Source of the DNA: Desulfobacteraceae bacterium
Lineage (GTDB): Bacteria; Desulfobacterota; Desulfobacteria; Desulfobacterales; SG8-13
Length of the DNA stretch: 5,571 nucleotides
NCBI GenBank assembly: GCA_029287875.1
Contig: JARFQH010000058.1
Coordinates: forward strand, 1-5,571
Direction of reading: 5' to 3'
Position numbers and translations under genes: made by a program
Shown: piece after piece, positions 1-5,571 of the stretch
Layout of the letters: each line of letters opens with the position of its first letter
How positions within the stretch are numbered: position 1 is the stretch's first letter
The notes under the pieces: generated by a model
Databases searched by the model: none
What the model saw: the letters and a program-made list of their open reading frames with translations, nothing else
What the model was told of the DNA's origin: nothing

Positions 1-882
1 ATTTCTTTGGGCCTCGGCCTGAACATCGTTATTGGTCTGGCCGGTCTTCTCGACCTCGGATACATCGCTTTTTACGCCGTCGGAGCCTATACGTATGCCC
101 TGCTGAACACCAATTTCGGGGTCCCCTTCTGGCTGGCGCTGCCGGTGGGGTGTGTGATCAGCGCAGTTGTCGGTGGCTTCATCGGGTATCCCACCCTGAA
201 AATGCGTGGTGACTATCTGGCCATTGTCACGCTCGGATTCGGTGAGATCATCCGCATCGTGTTGAACAACTGGGACTCGGTGACCAAGGGACCCAACGGC
301 ATACTGGGCATCAAAGCACCGGGGCTGTTTTATCCCGTCGTCGAAAACGGCAGCATCGAGTTCGCCCATCTTTACCTGAAAAACCTCATCTGGCTGTATT
401 ACCTGATACTGGCCATAGCGGTGCTGATCATGCTGGCTGTCTATCGGCTGAATACTTCCCGCATCGGCCGGGCCTGGATGGCGGTCAGAGAGGACGAAAC
501 CGCCGCCGAGCTGACCGGTATCCACACGACCCGCATGAAACTCTACGCCTACATGCTGGGGGCCATCTTCGCCGGATTTGCCGGTGCATTTTTCGCGGCC
601 AAGGTGCGCTACGTCAACCCGAGTTCGTTTATTTTTCTGGAGTCCGCCCTGGTCCTCTGCATCGTGGTCCTCGGCGGCATGGGGTCCATTCGCGGCATCA
701 TTATCGGCGCAGTTGCGATAATCGTTCTGCCCGAAATGTTCAGAGGTCTGGCGCTGTACCGCATGGCCGCCTTCGGCGGTGCCATGACCGCAATGATGGT
801 ATTTCGCCCCGAGGGACTGCTGCCGGCCAAACGGAAGGCGCAGGAAGTCGAAATGGAAAGGAAAATCGCAGACACACCCTGA
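1..882 (+). CDS. livM: Branched-chain/hydrophobic amino acid ABC transporter permease LivM (5' end outside window)
   Basis: This is the 3' part of a LivM-type inner-membrane permease of the HAAT family of ABC importers. It would form the translocation pore together with LivH. The frame is open from base 1, and the TTG at position 7 lies inside a conserved membrane segment, so the true start is upstream; 293 codons are present. Family hallmarks are the early segment GLNIVIGLAGLLDLGY followed by AFYAVGAY, the motif KMRGDYLAIVTLGFGEI, a cytoplasmic loop RAWMAVREDETAAELTGI that probably contacts the ATPases, and the C-terminal VLGGMGS and FRPEGLLP motifs. About seven hydrophobic segments are visible. 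It ends in TGA, 16 bases before livF, which suggests co-transcription. The transported substrate cannot be read from the permease; leucine/isoleucine/valine is the usual assignment, but related systems also carry proline and other neutral amino acids. Confidence 0.93.
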   Translation: MSLGLGLNIVIGLAGLLDLGYIAFYAVGAYTYALLNTNFGVPFWLALPVGCVISAVVGGFIGYPTLKMRGDYLAIVTLGFGEIIRIVLNNWDSVTKGPNGILGIKAPGLFYPVVENGSIEFAHLYLKNLIWLYYLILAIAVLIMLAVYRLNTSRIGRAWMAVREDETAAELTGIHTTRMKLYAYMLGAIFAGFAGAFFAAKVRYVNPSSFIFLESALVLCIVVLGGMGSIRGIIIGAVAIIVLPEMFRGLALYRMAAFGGAMTAMMVFRPEGLLPAKRKAQEVEMERKIADTP

Positions 883-898
883 ATCGAGGACCGTCAGA

Positions 899-1606
899 AT
901 GCTGAGAATTGAAGATATTCACACCTATTACGGGCATATCCACGCCTTGAAAGGCATCAGCCTCGAGGTCAACGAAAAGGAAATCGTTTGTCTGATCGGG
1001 TCCAACGGCGCCGGCAAATCGACGACCCTGATGACCGTCAACGGCATTCTGCACCCTGCAGAGGGCCGTATTCTTTTTCTCGGCCAGGACATTACGACGC
1101 TGCCGGCCGATAAAATCGCCGGACTGGGGATCACCCAGGTGCCGGAGGGGCGCCGGATACTGCCGCGTCTCAGCGTGGAAGACAATCTCGAAATGGGCGC
1201 TTTTCTGGTCAAGGATAAAAAAGAGATCCGGAAAAATCGCAACGAGATCTATGAATTGTTTCCGTTGCTGGCAAAACGGCACAAGCAGCAGGGAGGAACC
1301 CTTTCGGGCGGTGAGCAGCAGATGCTGGCCATCGGGCGGGCTTTGATGTCGAAACCGAAACTGCTGCTGCTGGACGAACCCTCCCTCGGGCTGGCGCCTC
1401 TGATCGTGGAAAAAATATTCGATATCATCCGCCACATCAATGACTCGGGAACGACCATCTTTCTGGTCGAACAAAATGCCAACATGGCCCTGAGTATTTC
1501 CGGAAACGCCTATGTCATGGAATCGGGTCGTATTACCCTCAAGGGCGCCGCAAAAGACCTGGCCAAGGACGAGGCGATCCGCAAAGCCTATCTCGGAGAA
1601 GACTGA
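899..1606 (+). CDS. livF: Branched-chain/hydrophobic amino acid ABC transporter ATP-binding protein LivF
   Basis: This is a complete 235-residue cytoplasmic ATPase subunit, the usual length for LivF, which pairs with LivG to power uptake through LivH/LivM. Visible motifs are Walker A GSNGAGKST (residues 34-42), the LivF-typical VPEGR segment (81-85) at the Q-loop, the signature LSGGE (135-139), and Walker B LLLLD plus catalytic E160 followed by PSLGLAP. The switch region reads LVEQN (189-193) in place of the usual His, as is normal in LivF proteins. The C-terminus AYLGED is also typical and helps separate it from LivG. The ATG at 899 is supported by a GAGGA Shine-Dalgarno sequence at 886-890, 8 bases upstream. 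It follows livM directly, with no livG in between. No convincing intrinsic terminator follows. Confidence 0.96.
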   Translation: MLRIEDIHTYYGHIHALKGISLEVNEKEIVCLIGSNGAGKSTTLMTVNGILHPAEGRILFLGQDITTLPADKIAGLGITQVPEGRRILPRLSVEDNLEMGAFLVKDKKEIRKNRNEIYELFPLLAKRHKQQGGTLSGGEQQMLAIGRALMSKPKLLLLDEPSLGLAPLIVEKIFDIIRHINDSGTTIFLVEQNANMALSISGNAYVMESGRITLKGAAKDLAKDEAIRKAYLGED

Positions 1607-1746
1607 TCGGGTTACTTCACAACCGACCACTCAAACCGCTTGCTCAAGGACTCTCTTAAAATCAACGTCCCATTTTGAACACCGATACATCCCGTCCGGC
1701 TGGGTTGGGAAAGCTCTGAAAATCCGATAATCCTGGTCGAGTGACT

Positions 1747-1774
1747 TTGTTTCTTTTTAGTATGTGCTTATGTT
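1747..1774 (+). promoter_or_regulatory. Possible weak sigma-70-type promoter for putA
   Basis: TTGTTT (1747-1752) and TATGTT (1769-1774), separated by 16 bases, resemble -35 and -10 boxes with about 3 of 6 and 4 of 6 consensus matches. They lie in the AT-rich part of the gap about 150 bases before putA. AT-rich DNA produces such matches easily, so this is a suggestion from composition and position only. I checked the gap for a sigma-54 GG-N10-GC element and did not find a convincing one. Confidence 0.2.
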
Positions 1775-1833
1775 TGTTAAGTTAAAAGAGTTGAATTTTT
1801 TCCCAAATACAAAAGCGGCGCGGAAGGGGTAAT

Positions 1834-1901
1834 CAGCAGCTTAGGCGGGTCCCGCCGCGGTCGGATCCGAATGTATTATTGGATGCCTTATAACGCTGCT
1901 G
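1834..1901 (+). promoter_or_regulatory. Potentially structured 5' leader of putA (candidate three-way junction)
   Basis: Three helices are possible in one nested arrangement. CAGCAGC (1834-1840) pairs with GCTGCTG (1895-1901). Inside it GGCGG (1844-1848) pairs with CCGCC (1852-1856) over a 3-base loop, and ATCCGA (1865-1870) pairs with TTGGAT (1879-1884) with one G-U pair. A competing pairing joins GCGGCG (1815-1820) to CGCCGC (1853-1858). Just downstream, CTCC (1902-1905) could pair with GGAG (1912-1915) of the Shine-Dalgarno sequence. No T-run follows, so this is not an intrinsic terminator. It matches no riboswitch class I recognise, and helices this short can arise by chance. Confidence 0.25.
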
Positions 1902-1910
1902 CTCCAGGCG

Positions 1911-1915
1911 AGGAG
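1911..1915 (+). promoter_or_regulatory. Shine-Dalgarno sequence of putA
   Basis: AGGAG lies 8 bases before the ATG at 1924 and fixes that start. Another ATG at 1916 overlaps this site in a different frame and runs into a stop after eight codons, so it is not the start. Confidence 0.8.
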
Positions 1916-1923
1916 ATGAGCAA

Positions 1924-4900
1924 ATGGATCAACAGGAATTAAGAGCAATCGGCGAAATGTCCGTCGAGACCGCCGCGAACTGGCAAAACCGTGCCAATGT
2001 GCTGCTGACCGAAGAAGAAAAGGGCATCCAGGAGCAGATGCAACGCCTTTTGTCCCATCCCACGGACAAGGTCGTTCTAACCAGGATGATCGATCAGAGC
2101 TTTCGTTCGCACAACCCCGCCCGGGTGGCGGACCAGATCAACAGCATACTGCGCCGCTACGGCGTCCCGGACTTTTTTTCGAAATTCGATCGGTTGCTGG
2201 TGCAGATGTTTCTTGGCCTCGGCCGTCACTTTCCGGCGTTGACCATACCGAAAATGATCGAGAAAATGCGTCACAACAGCAGCCGGGCCATTATTCCCGG
2301 TGAGCCGGAAGCGTTGCACGCGCATCTGCAAAAGCGCAAACGCCAAGGCGTGCGCATGAATGTCAACCACCTGGGCGAAGCCGTTTTAGGTGAAGCCGAG
2401 GCCCGCCACCGCCTGGAAACCTACATCGCCGACCTGGAAAACCCGGAAATCGAATACATTTCCGTTAAAATTTCCACGATATACTCTCAGATTCAGTCCC
2501 TGGCTTTCGAACACAGTGTCGGTGTGCTGGTCGATCGGCTGTCCCGGCTTTATCGCAGTGCCGCTGACCACACTTTCGAGCGCAAAGACGGCACCCGCGT
2601 CCCCAAGTTCGTCAACCTGGACATGGAAGAATACCGTGACCTGGAAATCACCGTCGCGGCATTCCAACGGACATTGGAACATCCTGATTTCAAGACACAC
2701 TCGGCCGGCCTCGTCCTACAGGCCTACATCCCGGACTCCTACGGCGTTCAGCAAAATCTCACCGCCTGGGCCCGCGATCGGGTAGCTGCCGGCGGCGCTC
2801 CGATCAAGCTGAGGATCGTCAAGGGAGCCAACATGGAAATGGAGCAGTTGGAGTCCGCCATTTTCAACTGGCCCCTGGCACCTTACGATAACAAACTCGA
2901 TGTCGATGCCAACTACAAACGCATGATCGCCTACGGCATGCAGCCGGAAAATATCCGGGCCGTCAACCTCGGTATCGCCTCGCACAACTTGTTCGAGCTG
3001 GCCTTTGCCCACACACTGGGACAGCACTTCCAGGTCGGCGATTACTTCTATTTCGAGATGCTGGAGGGAATGGCGGATCACGTGCGCCGGGCCCTATGCG
3101 AAACCGCCGGAGACGTCCTGTTGTATGCGCCGGTTGCCGCAAAGGACGAATTCATCAATGCCATCGGCTACCTCATTCGGCGTCTGGACGAGAACACCGC
3201 TGCCGAAAATTTCTTGCGATATGCCCCTAACCTGTCGACAGAATCGAAGGCCTGGTCGTTTCTCAAAGACCATTTCCTGGTATCGATCGATCACATGACA
3301 ACGGTCGGCAGTACGCCTTATCGCACCCAGGACCGCACCGCCGAAAAATTCCCGGAAAAAATGGGGACGTTTTATACCGATGAGTTCACCAACGAACCGG
3401 ACACGGACTGGTCCCTGGCATCCAACCGCAAGTGGGCCGAGGCGATCCGGGACCGGTGGCGAAAAGGTGCCGGCGATGCACCGTTGGAGATTCCGCTGGT
3501 AATTGACGGTCAGGAGGTTTACGGGGATCACCCGAGGCGCGACATCATCGACATCTCCCGTTACCGTGAAAACATCGTGGTCGCCCGCTTTGCTCTGGCA
3601 ACTGCGGCGGACGTTCAGCATGCGGTATCCGTGGCCAAGGCCGACCCGGACAAGTGGCGCCAAAAGTCGCTCGAGGAACGCCATGCGGTCCTCTCCGAGG
3701 TGGCCATGGCATTGCGGCGTTCGCGCGGCGATTTGATCGGAGCGGCCGCGGCCAATACCGGCAAGGTTTTTACGGAGTCAGACGTCGAGGTGTCCGAGGC
3801 CGTTGATTTCGCCGATTACTATCCGTTTTCGGCCAAAATATTTTCCGAACGCGACAATGTTGTCGCCCGCGGCAAGGGAGTCGGATGTGTCGTCTCGCCC
3901 TGGAATTTTCCAATCGCGATTCCCTGCGGCGGTGTGGTGGCCGCTCTGGCCGCCGGCAACACGGTCATCTTCAAGCCTTCATCGGATGCGGTGCTGGTGG
4001 CCTGGCAGCTATGTCAATGCTTCTGGCAGGCCGGCGTGTCCCGCCGGGCCCTGCAGTTCCTGCCCTGCTCCGGCGGCAGCACCGGCATGGCGCTGATCAC
4101 CCATCCGGATGTGGATTTCGTCATTCTCACCGGAGGGACGGAGACGGGCATGGGCATGCTGTCGGCCAAACCGGATCTGTACCTGTCGGCCGAAACCGGC
4201 GGTAAGAACGCCACGATCGTCACAGCCATGTCCGATCGTGACCAGGCGATCAAGAACGTCCTTCATTCCGCCTTCAGCAACTGCGGTCAGAAATGTTCGG
4301 CGACCTCCCTGCTGATTCTGGAAAAAGAGGTCTACGGGGATCTGAACTTCAAACGCCAGCTGGTGGACGCCGCCGAAAGCCTCACCGTCGGATCGGCATG
4401 GGATTTTAAAAACAAAATCGGACCGTTGATCCATTCACCGTCCGGGACTCTGAAACGCGGCATCGAAGAGCTCGAGCCCGATGAATCCTGGGCATTGAAA
4501 CCGCGCAACATAGACGATAACCCGAATATGTGGACACCCGCAATCAAGTGGGACGTCAAGGCCGGTTCATTCACTCACACCACCGAGCTTTTCGGACCGG
4601 TTTTGGGCGTGATGGCGGCCGAAAACCTGGAACAAGCCATTGAAATGGCCAATGCCACCGGCTACGGACTGACCTCCGGCCTCGAAAGCCTGGACCGACG
4701 AGAGCAGGAAACCTGGAAAGAAGGCATCAAAGCCGGCAATCTGTACGTCAACCGGGGGACCACCGGCGCCGTTACGCTGCGCCAACCCTTTGGCGGAATG
4801 GGCAAGTCGGCTCTGGGGCCGGCCATCAAGGCCGGTTCACCGAATTATGTGTCCCAGTTTATGACATTCGAGGAGATTGGATATCCTCGCGTGGACGTCA

Positions 4901-5256
4901 TCAATAAGGATCATGCCCTGCTGCGACTGGCTCAGGAATGGCAGCGCAAGGCCGACTGGGGCGTGTTTCCTCCCGAAACAATCGCCGACGTCCTCAAGAC
5001 CGTACGGGCGATCAAGAGTTACCTCTATCACTTTGAACGGGAATTCTCCCTGGAAAACGATTACTTCCATCTCAGAGGTCAGGACAACATCCTGCGGTAT
5101 CGGCCGATCGGCCGCGTGATGGTGCGCATACAGTCCGAGGACAGTCTGTTCGATGTTCTGGCCCGTATCGCTGCCGTAAGGATCTCCGGGTGGGAGCTGC
5201 TGGTCTGCATCCTCCCGGATACGCGCCACCCGGCGACGGCCTTTTTGGCGTCCTAA
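1924..5256 (+). CDS. putA: Bifunctional proline dehydrogenase / L-glutamate gamma-semialdehyde dehydrogenase PutA, C-terminus cut by in-frame stop
   Basis: PutA oxidises proline to glutamate in two steps: an FAD-dependent proline dehydrogenase passes electrons to quinone, and an NAD-dependent P5C dehydrogenase follows. The product is 1110 residues. The N-terminal part carries the dehydrogenase barrel (about 90-440), with YIPDS (268-272), RIVKGAN (297-303), FEMLEGM (377-383) and the substrate-binding RRLDEN (419-424). The aldehyde dehydrogenase domain (about 520-990) has SPWNFP (658-663), K684, TGGTETG (736-742), general base E757 in ETGGKN, catalytic C791 in CGQKCSAT, E888 in ELFGPV, and PFGGMGKSALG (955-965). 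No ribbon-helix-helix DNA-binding domain precedes the enzyme, so it should not be an autogenous repressor as in E. coli. An extra C-terminal domain starts near 990 and is interrupted at codon 1111 by TAA. The frame then continues for 90 codons. The gene may be a recent nonsense mutant, a sequencing error, or a working enzyme with a shortened tail. Confidence 0.93.
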   Translation: MDQQELRAIGEMSVETAANWQNRANVLLTEEEKGIQEQMQRLLSHPTDKVVLTRMIDQSFRSHNPARVADQINSILRRYGVPDFFSKFDRLLVQMFLGLGRHFPALTIPKMIEKMRHNSSRAIIPGEPEALHAHLQKRKRQGVRMNVNHLGEAVLGEAEARHRLETYIADLENPEIEYISVKISTIYSQIQSLAFEHSVGVLVDRLSRLYRSAADHTFERKDGTRVPKFVNLDMEEYRDLEITVAAFQRTLEHPDFKTHSAGLVLQAYIPDSYGVQQNLTAWARDRVAAGGAPIKLRIVKGANMEMEQLESAIFNWPLAPYDNKLDVDANYKRMIAYGMQPENIRAVNLGIASHNLFELAFAHTLGQHFQVGDYFYFEMLEGMADHVRRALCETAGDVLLYAPVAAKDEFINAIGYLIRRLDENTAAENFLRYAPNLSTESKAWSFLKDHFLVSIDHMTTVGSTPYRTQDRTAEKFPEKMGTFYTDEFTNEPDTDWSLASNRKWAEAIRDRWRKGAGDAPLEIPLVIDGQEVYGDHPRRDIIDISRYRENIVVARFALATAADVQHAVSVAKADPDKWRQKSLEERHAVLSEVAMALRRSRGDLIGAAAANTGKVFTESDVEVSEAVDFADYYPFSAKIFSERDNVVARGKGVGCVVSPWNFPIAIPCGGVVAALAAGNTVIFKPSSDAVLVAWQLCQCFWQAGVSRRALQFLPCSGGSTGMALITHPDVDFVILTGGTETGMGMLSAKPDLYLSAETGGKNATIVTAMSDRDQAIKNVLHSAFSNCGQKCSATSLLILEKEVYGDLNFKRQLVDAAESLTVGSAWDFKNKIGPLIHSPSGTLKRGIEELEPDESWALKPRNIDDNPNMWTPAIKWDVKAGSFTHTTELFGPVLGVMAAENLEQAIEMANATGYGLTSGLESLDRREQETWKEGIKAGNLYVNRGTTGAVTLRQPFGGMGKSALGPAIKAGSPNYVSQFMTFEEIGYPRVDVINKDHALLRLAQEWQRKADWGVFPPETIADVLKTVRAIKSYLYHFEREFSLENDYFHLRGQDNILRYRPIGRVMVRIQSEDSLFDVLARIAAVRISGWELLVCILPDTRHPATAFLAS

Positions 5257-5529
5257 GATGGCCAAAACTTTCTCGGCAAATCCGTCATCGAGCGCCATAC
5301 CGACGGGGATCTCATTCGGCTCTTGCCGGACATCCAGCGCATCCGCTATGCCGATCCCCGGCGGGTGCCGGCCGAGGTGTTCGGCGCAGCGGCCGAAATC
5401 GGATTTTACATTGCCCGTGCACCGGTCCTGATGGATGGCCGCATCGAACTGCTCCACTATTTCATCAACCAGAGCATTTGTGACGCCTATCACCGCTACG
5501 GTAATTTAGGAGAAAGATCGCTGATCTGA
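5257..5529 (+). pseudogene. putA: Detached C-terminal part of putA, in frame after the TAA
   Basis: This continues putA in the same frame for 90 sense codons and ends in TGA at 5527-5529. The translation begins DGQNFLGK, contains LIRLLPDIQRIRYADP and GFYIARAPVLMDGRIELL, and ends near YHRYGNLGERSLI. This looks like the ordinary end of the long PutA form, so the full-length protein would be about 1200 residues. There are no further stops or frameshifts, which argues that the interruption is recent or an artefact. I see no Shine-Dalgarno sequence and no in-frame start near its beginning, so independent translation is unlikely; the first in-frame start-like codon is a TTG at 5323, in the middle of the domain. 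Confidence 0.8.
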
Positions 5530-5555
5530 TGGGAATCGGGAGTTAACACGAATAT

Positions 5556-5564
5556 GAGGTGGGG
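5556..5564 (+). promoter_or_regulatory. Possible ribosome-binding site of a gene beyond the window
   Basis: GAGGTGGGG sits 7 bases before the end of the window. It could serve as a Shine-Dalgarno sequence for a gene starting at or just after 5571, which would lie close behind putA and perhaps in its operon. The ATGs at 5529 and 5554 both meet stops within a few codons. The call rests on purine richness and position only. Confidence 0.2.
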
Positions 5565-5571
5565 ATAACGA

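Larger units (their letters stand above)
1607..1923. other. Intergenic region between livF and putA
   Basis: This 317-base gap has no plausible gene on either strand. The first part (about 1607-1740) shows nothing recognisable; an open frame crossing it starts inside livF in the wrong frame and has no family character. About 1741-1812 is clearly richer in A and T than the flanking genes and is the likeliest place for a putA promoter. From about 1813 to 1905 the sequence becomes GC-rich with several complementary segments. A T-run at 1796-1801 is not preceded by a GC-rich hairpin, so I do not call a livF terminator. Confidence 0.8.

Noticed and set aside
740..1630. A 296-codon open frame on the minus strand, longer than livF itself
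   Set aside because: It lies opposite the end of livM and all of livF, which have complete family motifs on the plus strand. Its translation shows no recognisable domain; it is a by-product of GC-rich codon use.
1690..1725. Sigma-54 promoter element in the livF-putA gap
   Set aside because: The best GG...GC pair has 9 bases between the doublets instead of 10 and the flanks do not match.
1512..1730. Small 72-codon open frame spanning the end of livF and the gap
   Set aside because: It starts inside livF in a different frame, and I see no conserved features in its translation.
1778..1802. Intrinsic terminator for livF at the T-run
   Set aside because: The six Ts at 1796-1801 are preceded only by AT-rich sequence with at most a weak A-T stem, not a GC-rich hairpin.
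5254..5256. Selenocysteine or pyrrolysine recoding at the putA stop
   Set aside because: The codon is TAA; selenocysteine uses TGA and pyrrolysine uses TAG.
5190..5483. A plus-strand open frame crossing the putA stop, first considered as evidence for a frameshift
   Set aside because: The conserved PutA tail is in the same frame as the upstream part, so the event is a nonsense codon and not a frameshift. This other frame gives a low-complexity product rich in Pro, Gly and Arg.
4837..5493. A 218-codon open frame on the minus strand opposite the 3' end of putA
   Set aside because: The plus strand carries PutA-like protein across the whole stretch, including beyond the TAA. The antisense product has no family features.

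Overview
The window is a piece of a bacterial chromosome from a GC-rich Gram-negative-type organism. All supported genes are on the + strand. The long bifunctional PutA has no N-terminal DNA-binding domain and ends in an unusual extra C-terminal domain. Together with a neighbouring liv-type transporter, this best fits a Desulfobacterota (former Deltaproteobacteria) genome, such as a Desulfobacteraceae/Desulfosarcina-type sulfate reducer. That assignment is an impression from protein similarity, not a search result.

Layout: (1) 1-882 is the 3' part of livM, an inner-membrane permease of a branched-chain/hydrophobic amino acid ABC transporter; its start lies before the window. (2) 899-1606 is livF, one of the two ATPases of that transporter, 16 bases downstream and probably in the same operon. 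The other ATPase gene, livG, which usually lies between livM and livF, is not there. (3) 1607-1923 is a non-coding gap with an AT-rich tract (possible promoter), a GC-rich stretch able to form several helices, and a good Shine-Dalgarno sequence. (4) 1924-5256 is putA, encoding proline dehydrogenase fused to L-glutamate-gamma-semialdehyde (P5C) dehydrogenase, with the key motifs of both enzyme domains present. (5) An in-frame TAA at 5254-5256 cuts off the last 90 codons. The same reading frame continues without further damage to a TGA at 5527-5529 and still encodes a family-like C-terminus. (6) 5530-5571 is a short tail ending in a purine-rich, ribosome-binding-site-like stretch that may serve a gene beyond the window.

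Functionally the genes make sense together: the transporter would import hydrophobic amino acids, and PutA would oxidise proline to glutamate, feeding electrons to the membrane quinone pool and to NADH. I do not see a novel system. The two points most worth a second look are the in-frame stop in putA and the potentially structured leader in front of it.
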